Assembly (NCBI RefSeq): GCF_011440395.1
Contig: NZ_JAAOIX010000005.1
Location: 1 to 64,000, forward strand
Length of the DNA stretch: 64,000 nucleotides
Direction: 5' to 3'
Source of the DNA: Pseudomaricurvus alcaniphilus
Lineage (GTDB): Bacteria > Pseudomonadota > Gammaproteobacteria > Pseudomonadales > Cellvibrionaceae
Numbering within the stretch: position 1 is the stretch's first letter; each line of letters starts with the position of its first letter. Of the stretch, positions 36,811 to 46,070 are shown one piece after another. A program made the position numbers and the translations under genes. Below the pieces are notes generated by a model. The model ran no database searches, was not told the origin of the DNA, and saw only the letters and a list, made by a program, of their open reading frames with translations.

Positions 36811-38373
36811 TTACAGCGGGATATTGCCGTGCTTGCGTCGCGGCGTGATCTGCCGCTTGTTGATATGGGACTTCAGGTATTTGATCACCACCGCCCGGGT
36901 TTCACTGGGCTCGATCACATTGTCGATATAGCCCATGGACGCGGCCAGCTGCGGGTTGGCAAATTTGTCGGTGTACTCGCACTCGAGCTCTTTGGCCCTG
37001 CCGTCCTGGTCTTCCGCCGCCATAATCTCCTTGCGAAAAATGATATTGACCGCGCCCTTGGGCCCCATCACCGCGATCTCCGAACCCGGCCAGGCCACCA
37101 CCATATCGGCTCCCAGGTGTTTGGAGCACATACAGATGTAGGCGCCACCGTAGGATTTGCGCATGACCACCGTCAGCTTGGGCACGGTGGCCTCGGCGTA
37201 GGCGTACAGCAGTTTTGCACCGTGCCGGATAATGCCGTTGTACTCCTGGTCGGTACCGGGCAGAAAACCGGGCACGTCCACCAGGGTCAGTAGCGGAATA
37301 TTGAAGGCGTCGCAGAAGCGCACAAAACGCGCCGCTTTGGCGGAGGCATCCACGTCCAGGCAGCCCGCCAGGTGCCGGGGGTTGTTGCCCACCACACCGA
37401 TGGAAATACCGTCCAGGCGCGCGAAGCCGATGGTGATATTGGGGGCAAACTTGTCCTGCAGTTCGAAGTAGGTGCCGGCATCCACCAACCGCTCGATCAC
37501 TTCGTGAACGTCGTAGCCCTTGTTGGGGTTGGAGGGCACCACATGGTCCAGTTCGGCTTTATCGACCCGCGGCTCCCGGGCGCCAAACCGGTCCGGCGCC
37601 TCCTCGTTGTTGGACGGCAGGTAGGACAGCAGCAACTTCACCCAGGCCAGCGTGGTTTCGTCATCTTCGCCAACATAGGTGGCGACCCCGGAGCGCTTGA
37701 GGTGGACATCGCCGCCGCCGAGGGTGTCCTTGGTCACCTCCTCGCCGGTGACGGTCTTGATGACCTCGGGCCCGGTGATAAACATGTACGAGGTATCGGC
37801 CACCATCGCCACGAAATCCGTGATACCGGGGGAATACACCGCCCCGCCCGCACAGGGCCCCATAATCACACTGATCTGGGGAATGACCCCCGAGGCCTTG
37901 GTGTTGCGAAAGAAGATCTCGCCGTAGCCGCAGAGCGAGCCGATGCCCTCCTGGATGCGCGCCCCGCCGGAGTCATTGAGGGTCACCATCGGCGCGCCGT
38001 TATCGATGGCCATATCCATGATCTTGGCAATTTTGCGGCCGTGCATTTCGCCGAGGGATCCGCCCGAAACGGTAAAGTCCTGGGCGGCGATATAGACCAG
38101 GCGACCGTTGACCAGCCCAAACCCGGTAACCACACCATCGCCGGGGGGACGGTTTTTCTCGAGGCCAAAATTGGTGCTGCGATGCTGGATAAAGCCGCCC
38201 ACCTCCTCGAAGGTATCGGCGTCGAAGAAATAGTCGATGCGCTCCCAAACGGTCAGCTTGCCCTTGGCGCGCTGGGCCTCGAGTCGCTTTTCACCGCCAC
38301 CGAGGCGCATATCGGCCTTGGTGGATCGAAGTGCAGCAATGCGTTCTGAATTTAAAGCATCTTCCTGATTCAT
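36811..38373 (-). CDS. Acyl-CoA carboxylase carboxyltransferase subunit
   Basis: A propionyl-CoA/methylmalonyl-CoA type carboxyltransferase of 520 residues with both crotonase-fold halves fused. N-terminal half motifs are AQDFTVSGGSLGEMHGRKI and LNDSGGARIQEG. C-terminal half motifs are VDVPGFLPGTDQEYNGIIRHGAK and RKSYGGAYICMCSK. It transfers CO2 between biotin and an acyl-CoA, or the reverse in decarboxylases. It is first in the operon. The acyl-CoA substrate cannot be read from the sequence. Confidence 0.92.
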   Translation of the reverse strand: MNQEDALNSERIAALRSTKADMRLGGGEKRLEAQRAKGKLTVWERIDYFFDADTFEEVGGFIQHRSTNFGLEKNRPPGDGVVTGFGLVNGRLVYIAAQDFTVSGGSLGEMHGRKIAKIMDMAIDNGAPMVTLNDSGGARIQEGIGSLCGYGEIFFRNTKASGVIPQISVIMGPCAGGAVYSPGITDFVAMVADTSYMFITGPEVIKTVTGEEVTKDTLGGGDVHLKRSGVATYVGEDDETTLAWVKLLLSYLPSNNEEAPDRFGAREPRVDKAELDHVVPSNPNKGYDVHEVIERLVDAGTYFELQDKFAPNITIGFARLDGISIGVVGNNPRHLAGCLDVDASAKAARFVRFCDAFNIPLLTLVDVPGFLPGTDQEYNGIIRHGAKLLYAYAEATVPKLTVVMRKSYGGAYICMCSKHLGADMVVAWPGSEIAVMGPKGAVNIIFRKEIMAAEDQDGRAKELECEYTDKFANPQLAASMGYIDNVIEPSETRAVVIKYLKSHINKRQITPRRKHGNIPL

Positions 38374-38912
38374 GTGGGTGCGTCTTTTGTCCGGGTTTAC
38401 TGTTGGGCTTCGAAGGCACTGTCCGTTAAGGCACCGCCCACAAAAGCAATGGCTGTGAATGCACTGTCCGTGTCTGGCGCTAGCGGCAACAGGCCAGCGC
38501 CGTATTGAGCAGGTGCCGCACGGGTTGCCCGCGCCGCTTCAGGCCAACACCGCGCGCCCTGGAACTCAGCGGTGACTTGCTTAAGCAGCCTGGTTCACCT
38601 CTGCCGGAATCATTGCCGCCGCTTGAACCGCAGTATTTTTGCCGACAGTGCTGTTAACGAAAGTGTTTTTTCACGAATGAATTTTCGGCTGTAACCGTTT
38701 CGAACAGCCGTCGTCTCGATAGTAACGGCAACTGCAAGCGCCTGGGTTAGCGGTGAATTACCTGAATCATAATACAGAGCCCGGGGGAAAGGTATAGCAA
38801 CAACTCGCACTCCGGGCCCGGCCCCCAGCGTTAATCCATCACAGGAATATGCGGGTCCTGCCTGATCGCTGCAGCGACGGGACTCGGATCAGCGTGAGCA
38901 TCGCTTGACCAC
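38374..38912. other. Intergenic region upstream of carboxylase operon
   Basis: The 539 bases include a short direct repeat (GCACTGTCCGT near 38420 and 38465) and a GGCGCT/AGCGCC hairpin near 38475-38505. A -10-like TATTAT on the minus strand near 38775 has no well-spaced -35. A 66-codon frame at 38610-38810 has no ribosome site or recognisable domain. No gene is supported. Confidence 0.4.
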
Positions 38913-39098
38913 CTACTGGCTGGTCACCTTGCGCTCACCACAGCGACTGCACTGGTGGATGGTAACCAGTTTGCCCGCCTTGACATCGAACTGCTTCTCC
39001 TGCACCACCTGCCACTTGTGAAAACCGGAGCGGCACAGGCTTTTACCCTTGTGTTTTTGCGCCGCGCTCGGGCGCTTGAATTTGATCACATCTCCCAT
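38913..39098 (-). CDS. Small zinc-ribbon-like protein
   Basis: A 61-residue basic protein, not recognised as a named family. CRSGFHKW and CSRCGERK provide three cysteines plus a histidine spaced like a zinc ribbon. The N-terminus MGDVIKFKRPSA is positively charged. It stands alone between two long non-coding stretches. A role in nucleic-acid binding is only an inference. Confidence 0.6.
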   Translation of the reverse strand: MGDVIKFKRPSAAQKHKGKSLCRSGFHKWQVVQEKQFDVKAGKLVTIHQCSRCGERKVTSQ

Positions 39099-39443
39099 CT
39101 TGCCTCACCCCTCAAAGCGGAACCCTGGTTAGCCACGGAATCCTGGTTGGCCACGATAATGGCAGGCGCCTGCAACTGGCAGCCACCCACCTGTATTTTA
39201 GCACCCCATCGGCGCCGCCGGCGGGCGCGGCCGCCCCACAAAGGTGCGAACGCCACACTGGTTCTGCCACACAAGATATGGTAGCCGCTCGCACAACTGG
39301 CCACAATATAACCAGCAATTAATAAATCCACTATTAGAAAAAAAAATTCTATCCCCTGTTTTTACCCGCCACTAACCAGCCCAGCCAAGAGCTCATCGGA
39401 CGCGCCAGATTAGCAGCCACTGACCTGTGCGATTACCCACAAT

Positions 39444-39452
39444 TTATCCACA
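39444..39452. promoter_or_regulatory. DnaA box upstream of nrdA
   Basis: TTATCCACA matches the consensus high-affinity DnaA box exactly. It lies 40 bases before the NrdR-like boxes. DnaA regulation of nrdAB is established in E. coli, so the position makes sense. Confidence 0.6.
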
Positions 39453-39491
39453 GCTAATCAACCTGTTTCAGGCCTTGCATTAACGTCTATA

Positions 39492-39538
39492 CCGCATTAT
39501 CTTGTAGCCACCCAGCAAGAACACCCCATATATAGGGT
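39492..39538. promoter_or_regulatory. Pair of NrdR-like boxes
   Basis: ACCCCATATATAGGGT (39523-39538) matches the NrdR consensus ACACWATATATWGTGT at 13 of 16 positions. CCGCATTATCTTGTAG (39492-39507) matches at 10 of 16. The two are 31 bp apart centre to centre, three helical turns, the spacing typical of NrdR operators. Confidence 0.5.
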
Positions 39539-39600
39539 ATCTCACCGGGTTGGCACCAGCGGTGACCAGCCGGGAATTTGACAGGGCTTGAGCACATTTC

Positions 39601-39724
39601 AGCCTGAGCCCGAGCAACGCCAGAAACTGAACGACACCGGAACCTGATCGACGCCAAAACCTGAATGACGCCAGGGCCTGAAAACACCAGAGCCTGAATA
39701 ACGCCAGCCCCTGAACCACCAGGG
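39601..39724. repeat. Degenerate tandem repeat in nrdA leader
   Basis: About seven imperfect units of 15-24 bp share the core CCTGAATGACGCCAG (for example ACCTGATCGACGCCAAA, ACCTGAATGACGCCAGGG, CCTGAATAACGCCAGCC). The unit length varies, so it is neither coding in one frame nor a CRISPR array. The function is unknown. Confidence 0.6.
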
Positions 39725-39920
39725 CAGAGCTGGCACTGGCCCAATACAGGTTTCGTTGCACCGCACATGGATCGCGCCCCGCTAAAGCAACACCGGAAAA
39801 CCGGCATAAAAAACGAGACGAGAACAACCTCCAGGTTTATTTAACAACCCTATTAACAGCCAAACATATACACAACTGACCCAAACAACAGAAACCGACG
39901 CCCACTTCGCGGAGACCTAC

Positions 39921-42800
39921 ATGCACACTGAGTCTGAACTCACCCCATCCTCAGCCCCCAAACCCCAGCCACCAACCGGCAACACCACGGTAGCGGCAAC
40001 CAGCCCCGGCCAACTGCGCGTCATCAAGCGCAACGGCACGGTGGTACCCTACGACGAAGGCAAAATAGCGGTCGCCATGACCAAGGCCTTTCTGGCGGTA
40101 GAGGGCGGCACCGCGGCTGCGTCCCGACGTGTGCACGAATCGGTAGAGGCCTTGAGTGGGCAGATTACAGCCACTTTCAAGCGCCGTATGCCGTCCGGCG
40201 GCACGGTGCATATCGAAGACATCCAGGACCAGGTTGAGCTGACCCTGATGCGTTCCGGCGAGCAAAAAATTGCCCGCGACTACGTGCTCTACCGCGAAGA
40301 GCGCGCCCGGGTGCGGGCCCAAACCCGGCAGCTGGTGCAAGACAGCGAATACAAGTCGGTGCAGGTGATCATGCCCAGCGGCGAAACCCAGCCGCTGGAT
40401 ATCGCCCGGGTCCGGACCGTGGTGGAAGAGGCCTGCGCCGGTCTCAAGGAAGTCAATCCCAAGACCATTCTCGACGAGGCCATGCGCAACCTCTACGACG
40501 GGGTCTCGTTCAACGACGTCAACACCTCGCTGGTGATCACCGCCCGCACCCTGGTGGAAAAAGAGCCCAACTACTCCTTTGCCACCGCCCGCCTGCTGCT
40601 GGACAAGCTGCGCAGCGAAGCGCTGGGCTTTATGGGTATCGCCGAGGTGGCCACCCAGACCGATATGGAAAGCTATTACGCCCGCGCCCTGCCCGCCTAC
40701 ATCCAGCGCGGCGTCGAACTGGAGCTGCTGGCACCGGAACTGCTGGACTATGACATGGTAAAACTGGGGGCCGCACTGGATGCCTCCCGCGACCTGCAGT
40801 TCTCCTACCTGGGCCTGCAGACCCTCTACGACCGCTATTTTATCCACACCCAGGAAGGCGTGCGCTTCGAGCTGCCGCAAATCTTCTTTATGCGCGTCGC
40901 CATGGGCCTGGCCCACCGGGAAGAAAACCGCGAAGAGCAGGCCATCGAGTTTTACAAGCTGCTCAGCTCCTTTGATTACATGAGTTCGACCCCGACCCTG
41001 TTCAATGCCGGCACCCTGCGCCCGCAGCTGTCCTCCTGTTACCTGACCACGGTGCCGGATCACCTGCACGGCATCTACGGTGCCATCCAGGACAACGCCA
41101 TGCTCTCCAAGTGGGCCGGCGGCCTCGGCAATGACTGGACCCCGGTGCGCTCACTGGGCGCCTACATCAAGGGCACCAACGGCAAATCCCAGGGGGTTGT
41201 GCCCTTCCTCAAGGTGGCCAACGACACCGCCGTGGCGGTCAACCAGGGCGGCAAGCGCAAGGGCGCGGTCTGCGCCTACCTGGAAACCTGGCACCTCGAC
41301 ATCGAAGAGTTCCTCGAGCTGCGCAAGAACACCGGCGACGACCGCCGCCGCACCCACGATATGAACACCGCCAACTGGGTGCCGGACCTGTTTATGAAGC
41401 GGGTCTTCGAAAACGCCAACTGGACCCTGTTCTCCCCCAACGATGTGCCCGAATTGCACGACCTGTGCGGCCTCGCCTTCGAGGAAAAGTACCAGGAATA
41501 TGAGCGCAAGGCGGCCACCGGTGAGCTGCGCCTGTCGAAGACCGTAAAGGCCATAGACCTGTGGCGCAAGATGCTGGGCATGCTGTTTGAAACCGGCCAC
41601 CCCTGGATCACCTTCAAGGACGTCTGCAACCTGCGCAGCCCACAGCAGCACGTGGGCGTGGTGCACTCCTCCAACCTGTGCACCGAGATTACCCTCAACA
41701 CCAGCGCCGGCGACGAAATCGCGGTCTGTAACCTGGGCTCGGTCAACCTGGCACAGCACGTGGTCAACGGCAAGCTGAACGCCGGCAAGCTGCAGAAAAC
41801 CGTGCGCACCGCGGTGCGCATGCTCGATAACGTCATCGACATCAACTACTACTCAGTGGAAGCCGCGCGCACGTCGAATATGCGCCACCGCCCGGTGGGG
41901 CTGGGCCTGATGGGCTTCCAGGATGCGCTCTACAAAATGGGCTTTGCCTACGCTTCCGACGATGCCGTGGAATTTGCCGATCGCTCCATGGAGGCCATCA
42001 GCTACTTTGCCATTGACGCCTCCAGCGAACTGGCCCGCGAGCGCGGCCGCTACTCCAGCTTTGAGGGCTCGCTCTGGAGCAAGGGCATCCTGCCCATCGA
42101 CTCCATCGAACTGCTGGCCGAGAGCCGCGGCGAGCAGTACCTGAAAATCGACCGCAGCCAGGTGCTGGACTGGGACAGCCTGCGCGAGAAGGTGAAAAGC
42201 CAGGGCATGCGCAACTCCAATGTGATGGCCATCGCCCCCACCGCCACCATCGCCAACATTACCGGTGTGTCTCAGTCGATCGAGCCCACCTACCAGAACC
42301 TGTACGTGAAATCGAACCTGTCCGGTGAATTCACGGTGGTCAACCCCTACCTGGTGCACGAGCTGAAAGAACTGGACCTGTGGGATTCGGTGATGGTCAA
42401 CGACCTCAAGTACTACGAGGGTTCGGTGCAGAAAATCGACCGCATTCCGGCCGACCTGAAAGCCCGCTACGCCACCGCCTTCGAAGTGGACCCGGAGTGG
42501 ATTATCGCCGCCGCCAGCCGCCGCCAGAAGTGGATCGACCAGGCCCAGAGCCTGAACCTCTACATCGCCGGCGCCAATGGTAAAAAGCTCGATACCACCT
42601 ACCGCACCGCCTGGTACTACGGTCTCAAGACCACGTATTACCTGCGTGCACTGGCGGCCACCAGCACCGAGAAGTCGACCATCGAGTCCGGCACCCTCAA
42701 CAAGGTGTCTTCGTCCGCCGAGGCGGCCCCCGCCGCCAGCGCAGCGCCAGTACCGCTGGCCTGCTCACTGGACGACCCGGATTGCGAGGCCTGTCAGTAA
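39921..42800 (+). CDS. nrdA: Class Ia ribonucleotide reductase alpha subunit NrdA
   Basis: The large, catalytic subunit reduces ribonucleoside diphosphates. The 959 residues carry an N-terminal ATP-cone (LRVIKRNGTVVPYDEGKIAVAMTKAF) and a second cone-like stretch (about 145-230), as in Pseudomonas NrdA. The barrel follows, with active-site residues in PQLSSCYL and NLCTEITLNT. GLMGFQDALY and the C-terminal CSLDDPDCEACQ (redox cysteines) complete it. It pairs with nrdB 151 bases downstream. Confidence 0.96.
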   Translation: MHTESELTPSSAPKPQPPTGNTTVAATSPGQLRVIKRNGTVVPYDEGKIAVAMTKAFLAVEGGTAAASRRVHESVEALSGQITATFKRRMPSGGTVHIEDIQDQVELTLMRSGEQKIARDYVLYREERARVRAQTRQLVQDSEYKSVQVIMPSGETQPLDIARVRTVVEEACAGLKEVNPKTILDEAMRNLYDGVSFNDVNTSLVITARTLVEKEPNYSFATARLLLDKLRSEALGFMGIAEVATQTDMESYYARALPAYIQRGVELELLAPELLDYDMVKLGAALDASRDLQFSYLGLQTLYDRYFIHTQEGVRFELPQIFFMRVAMGLAHREENREEQAIEFYKLLSSFDYMSSTPTLFNAGTLRPQLSSCYLTTVPDHLHGIYGAIQDNAMLSKWAGGLGNDWTPVRSLGAYIKGTNGKSQGVVPFLKVANDTAVAVNQGGKRKGAVCAYLETWHLDIEEFLELRKNTGDDRRRTHDMNTANWVPDLFMKRVFENANWTLFSPNDVPELHDLCGLAFEEKYQEYERKAATGELRLSKTVKAIDLWRKMLGMLFETGHPWITFKDVCNLRSPQQHVGVVHSSNLCTEITLNTSAGDEIAVCNLGSVNLAQHVVNGKLNAGKLQKTVRTAVRMLDNVIDINYYSVEAARTSNMRHRPVGLGLMGFQDALYKMGFAYASDDAVEFADRSMEAISYFAIDASSELARERGRYSSFEGSLWSKGILPIDSIELLAESRGEQYLKIDRSQVLDWDSLREKVKSQGMRNSNVMAIAPTATIANITGVSQSIEPTYQNLYVKSNLSGEFTVVNPYLVHELKELDLWDSVMVNDLKYYEGSVQKIDRIPADLKARYATAFEVDPEWIIAAASRRQKWIDQAQSLNLYIAGANGKKLDTTYRTAWYYGLKTTYYLRALAATSTEKSTIESGTLNKVSSSAEAAPAASAAPVPLACSLDDPDCEACQ

Positions 42801-42951
42801 GACAGGCGCCCGGTCGACCCGCAGCCAGTGCCGCGGACCGGCAATGAACGGGCCTCTAACAGCGCCGCCTGCCAGCGGCGCCAAACACAGATTTTCGAGC
42901 GTACTGGCAGCTGCTCGCTGACGCTCGACTGCACAGAGAAGGATAGACACA

Positions 42952-44373
42952 ATGCTTAGCTGGGATGATTACCAGGACGAAGCCCCCATCGCCAAAACCC
43001 GGATTGCACCGGCGCTGGCAGAAAGCCCGGCCGCTTACCGGCCCTACGACGATTTGGCAGACAGCGATAACGGTGCCGACAGCGACGGCGCCACAGCGGC
43101 TCCCGCTGCTGAGCCGGCGGCCACGGCCGCTCCAGAGCCAGTTGCACCAGCAGCCGTTCCCGCTGTAGATCCAAACGCTGGCGCTGCAAACACGGCAGCA
43201 GCGAATGAAACAGCGGCAAAAGCGGCGGCCCCGGAGACTGTCACGAGCGCTCCTGCCGCTGCCGCACAACAGATCACTGACCCGGTGGCCCGCGCCAAAC
43301 AGGCCGTGGCCGCACTGGATGCCACCCCCGGACTGGAAGAGCTGGAGATGGGCGCCGCCCGCATCCAGGTGGATGAGAAGCGCATGATCAACTGCCGCGC
43401 CGACGTCAACCAGCTGGTACCCTTCAAGTACGACTGGGCCTGGCAAAAATACCTGGACGGCTGTGCTAACCACTGGATGCCCCAGGAAGTGAACATGAAC
43501 GCCGACATCGCCCTGTGGAAAAACCCCGAGGGCCTGAGTGACGACGAGCGTCGCATCGTGACCCGCTCGCTGGGTTACTTCTCCACCGCCGACAGCCTGG
43601 TGGCCAACAACCTGATTCTCGCCATCTACCGCCACATCACCAACCCGGAGGCGCGCCAGTACCTGTTGCGCCAGGCCTTTGAAGAGGCCATCCACACCCA
43701 CGCCTACCAGTACTGCGTCGAGTCCCTGGGCATGGACGAGGGCCAGATCTTCAATATGTACCGGGAGATCCCCTCGGTGGCCAAAAAAGCCGCCTGGAGC
43801 ATCAACCACACCCAGGGCATCTCCGACCCGACGTTCAAGACTGGCACGCCGGAGGCGGACCAGGAGTTGTTGCGCAACCTGGTCGGTTTCTACTGCGTCA
43901 CCGAAGGCATCTTCTTCTACTGCGGCTTTACCCAGATTTTGTCCATGGGTCGACGCAACAAGATGACCGGCGTGGCCGAGCAGTTCCAGTACATTCTGCG
44001 GGATGAGTCCATGCACCTGAACTTCGGCATCGATGTCATCAACCAGATCAAGCTGGAAAACCCTCACCTGTGGACCCCCGAGTTCAAGCAGGAAGTCACC
44101 CAGATGATTCTTGAGGGCACCGAGCTGGAAATCGCCTACGCTCGCGACACCATGCCCCGGGGTGTGCTGGGTATGAACGCCGCCATGATGGCTGAATACC
44201 TGCAGTTCATCGCCAACCGCAGGCTGGCGCAAGTGGGCCTGGCGGAGCAGTTTCCCGGCGTGCAGAACCCGTTCCCCTGGATGAGTGAAATCATGGACCT
44301 GCGCAAGGAGAAAAACTTCTTCGAGACCCGTGTGATCGAATACCAGACCGGCGGTGCCTTGAGCTGGGATTGA
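42952..44373 (+). CDS. nrdB: Class Ia ribonucleotide reductase beta subunit NrdB
   Basis: The radical-generating subunit has 473 residues. Di-iron and tyrosyl-radical residues are in [13 protein letters not shown] (Glu, His, Tyr), [11 protein letters not shown] (Glu) and [11 protein letters not shown] (Glu, His), so it is a standard Tyr-radical R2. The C-terminal tail GGALSWD binds NrdA. The first ten residues, [10 protein letters not shown], repeat the LSWD of the tail. About 100 Ala/Pro/Glu-rich residues (35-115) then separate this from the folded domain, which is unusual. Confidence 0.95.
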   Translation: MLSWDDYQDEAPIAKTRIAPALAESPAAYRPYDDLADSDNGADSDGATAAPAAEPAATAAPEPVAPAAVPAVDPNAGAANTAAANETAAKAAAPETVTSAPAAAAQQITDPVARAKQAVAALDATPGLEELEMGAARIQVDEKRMINCRADVNQLVPFKYDWAWQKYLDGCANHWMPQEVNMNADIALWKNPEGLSDDERRIVTRSLGYFSTADSLVANNLILAIYRHITNPEARQYLLRQAFEEAIHTHAYQYCVESLGMDEGQIFNMYREIPSVAKKAAWSINHTQGISDPTFKTGTPEADQELLRNLVGFYCVTEGIFFYCGFTQILSMGRRNKMTGVAEQFQYILRDESMHLNFGIDVINQIKLENPHLWTPEFKQEVTQMILEGTELEIAYARDTMPRGVLGMNAAMMAEYLQFIANRRLAQVGLAEQFPGVQNPFPWMSEIMDLRKEKNFFETRVIEYQTGGALSWD

Positions 44374-44397
44374 ATATAGACCACACTGTATGGCGCC

Positions 44398-44424
44398 TGG
44401 GGCCTTGTTCAATAACTGGCCCCA
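44398..44424 (+). terminator. Possible nrdB 3' hairpin
   Basis: TGGGGCC and GGCCCCA pair around a 13-base loop, 25 bases after the nrdB stop. No T-run follows, so termination is uncertain. Positions 44374-44647 otherwise hold nothing I can support. Confidence 0.35.
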
Positions 44425-44647
44425 AACCATACCGGCATACCAATATACCAAGAGCCCATATGCACCGTACTTGTGGCGGCTCGTAGCGGGCCGCAGCAGC
44501 GCAGCGACAGCCCCTTTTTTAGCTGTCACTCCATGGGCACATCTACCTGGTTAACATTTACCTGGTTATCCCGGTTATAAGGAGCGAGCAAAATCCAAAC
44601 AACGACCTATCGCTCCAGCGGGCACAGCACCAGGGAGAAGCCCAGCA

Positions 44648-45049
44648 TTGCAGAACCACGATAAGCCCACCCCGTTGCGAGCCAAGGCGGGCGCTGCCAC
44701 CTATTCCGCCAACCTCAAGTACAGCCAACTCTGTCAGCGGCTGGTGCAACTGCGTGACCAGTTGCACAAGCACAATCCGCGCCTGGCCAAACCTACCGGC
44801 GCCATGATCGAACACCTGGTGTTCAACTGCCCCCTGCAGCTGCTCGAGGACGATGACTGGCAAACCGTGATTTATCGCGTCCTGTGCTACCTGGAAGTAC
44901 AGATGTCACCGGCCAACGATGCCCGCCATTACTTTATCCGCAGCGATCGCGACGCACCGCTGTTCCCCAACGAAGAACTGTTCGATGAACACGACGCCTT
45001 TCTGTTCGCCAAGGTGCTGCTCCATTTTCAAAGAACACACAGCGGGTAA
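44648..45049 (+). CDS. Hypothetical cytosolic protein, 133 residues
   Basis: I do not recognise a family. The product lacks a signal peptide or membrane helix. It has a predicted helical N-terminal half (YSQLCQRLVQLRDQLHKHNPRL) and a charged, aromatic C-terminal half (YFIRSDRDAPLFPNEELFDEHDAFLFAKVLLHFQ). The likely start is TTG at 44648, with GGGAGAAG upstream; no ATG fits. It is alone between nrdB and the DUF6279 gene. Codon use resembles its neighbours. Confidence 0.6.
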   Translation: MQNHDKPTPLRAKAGAATYSANLKYSQLCQRLVQLRDQLHKHNPRLAKPTGAMIEHLVFNCPLQLLEDDDWQTVIYRVLCYLEVQMSPANDARHYFIRSDRDAPLFPNEELFDEHDAFLFAKVLLHFQRTHSG

Positions 45050-45112
45050 ATACTGCAAGCAAGTAGCCTGAATCACCACTACCGCACTCTGCCAGCTGGT
45101 ACTATGGTAGGT

Positions 45113-45129
45113 CTGGCTCCTGGAGCCAG
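45113..45129. repeat. 17-base palindrome CTGGCTCC-T-GGAGCCAG
   Basis: Perfect 8-bp arms surround one central T, in the gap between the hypothetical gene (stop 45049) and the DUF6279 gene. There is no T-run. It could be a 3' hairpin of the upstream gene. Confidence 0.35.
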
Positions 45130-45193
45130 GCCGGGAGAAAAGCTGATATCCCAAGGTCTACGAGTTATACGTCTAATAACGCCGAGAGCTGAC

Positions 45194-45209
45194 TTATTCC
45201 TAGGAATAA
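45194..45209. promoter_or_regulatory. 16-bp perfect palindrome before DUF6279 gene
   Basis: TTATTCCTAGGAATAA is a perfect palindrome ending 12 bases before the ATG at 45222. It lies just upstream of an AGG that could be the ribosome site. It could be an operator. It contains a CTAG, the same tetranucleotide at which the repeat elements are inserted. Confidence 0.4.
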
Positions 45210-45221
45210 TCAGGTAAGTAT

Positions 45222-46070
45222 ATGAACAGCCGCTTGTTACTGGTCTGTACGCTTGTGGCCTGCCTCTGCGTGAGCGGCTGCTCGACGAGGTTTGTCTACA
45301 ACAATATTGACTGGTTCCTGCACTGGCACCTGGACGACTATATCGAGCTCGATAGAGAGCAGAAGGCCATTCTCAATGGGCACCTTGAAAAATGGCAGCG
45401 CTGGCATCGACAACAGGAATTAATTGCCTACCGGCAGCAGTTGCTCGCCCTCAAGACAACTCTGCAACAGGGCCCGTTGAGCCAGCAGCAATGGCTGCGA
45501 GAGCTGGATACCGCGCAGCGCCACTGGCAACGCCTGCGCGACGAGATAAGCCCGGAACTGGCAACCCTGGCACTGCATCTGCGCGATGACCAGGTCGCGG
45601 ACCTGTTTCGCAAGCTGGCAGAGGACAACGACAAGGCCGTGCGCGAACGGGATAAAAAAACGCCGGAAGAACGCTGGCAGGGTTATGAGAAAAGCATCCG
45701 CAAACAAATCAAACAGTTTATTGGGCGCCTGTCGCCCCGCCAGACCAACATCGTTAGCGACAGGGTGCACGCCCTGCAGTCAACCTTTGACGAGTGGATC
45801 AGCTATCGCCGCGCGCTTCAGGCCAGTGCCAGGAAAATCTTGCTTGCCCGTCACAACGACCCCGACTTCACCCATAAACTAGAGCGCCTGCTGTTAGACC
45901 CGGATGCATTCAAGAGTGCCACCTACCTGGCGGCGCAGTCCCATAACCGCCAGGTTTTTGCCGACCTGCTCGCCAGCCTCAACAGCACCCTGTCCGACAA
46001 GCAATTGCGACATGCGCTGACCGAAATAGATGACTGGCTGGACGATATCAACAGACTGATCGAAGGCTAG
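45222..46070 (+). CDS. DUF6279 family lipoprotein
   Basis: A 282-residue lipoprotein of unknown function. The signal ends in lipobox VSGC. The mature part is almost entirely helical and highly charged, starting with the family motif FVYNNIDWFLHWHLDDYIELDREQK. The C-terminal half has coiled-coil character. The stop TAG (GGC-TAG) forms the left end of a repeat element. Confidence 0.85.
   Translation: MNSRLLLVCTLVACLCVSGCSTRFVYNNIDWFLHWHLDDYIELDREQKAILNGHLEKWQRWHRQQELIAYRQQLLALKTTLQQGPLSQQQWLRELDTAQRHWQRLRDEISPELATLALHLRDDQVADLFRKLAEDNDKAVRERDKKTPEERWQGYEKSIRKQIKQFIGRLSPRQTNIVSDRVHALQSTFDEWISYRRALQASARKILLARHNDPDFTHKLERLLLDPDAFKSATYLAAQSHNRQVFADLLASLNSTLSDKQLRHALTEIDDWLDDINRLIEG

Larger units (their letters stand above)
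39099..39920. other. Long non-coding region upstream of nrdA
   Basis: These 822 bases contain a DnaA box (39444), paired NrdR-like boxes (39492-39538) and a degenerate short repeat (39601-39724), listed separately. A minus-strand frame of 115 codons across it (39480-39827) shows no domain or ribosome site and is probably spurious. The leader between the NrdR sites and the nrdA ATG is about 380 bases. Confidence 0.5.

Noticed and set aside
39601-39724. CRISPR array
   Set aside because: The units are imperfect, directly abutting and of varying length, with no conserved repeat plus unique spacer pattern; no cas genes are present.
39480-39827. 115-codon minus-strand protein upstream of nrdA
   Set aside because: It overlaps the NrdR-like boxes and the degenerate repeat, has no ribosome site or domain, and has an odd amino-acid composition.
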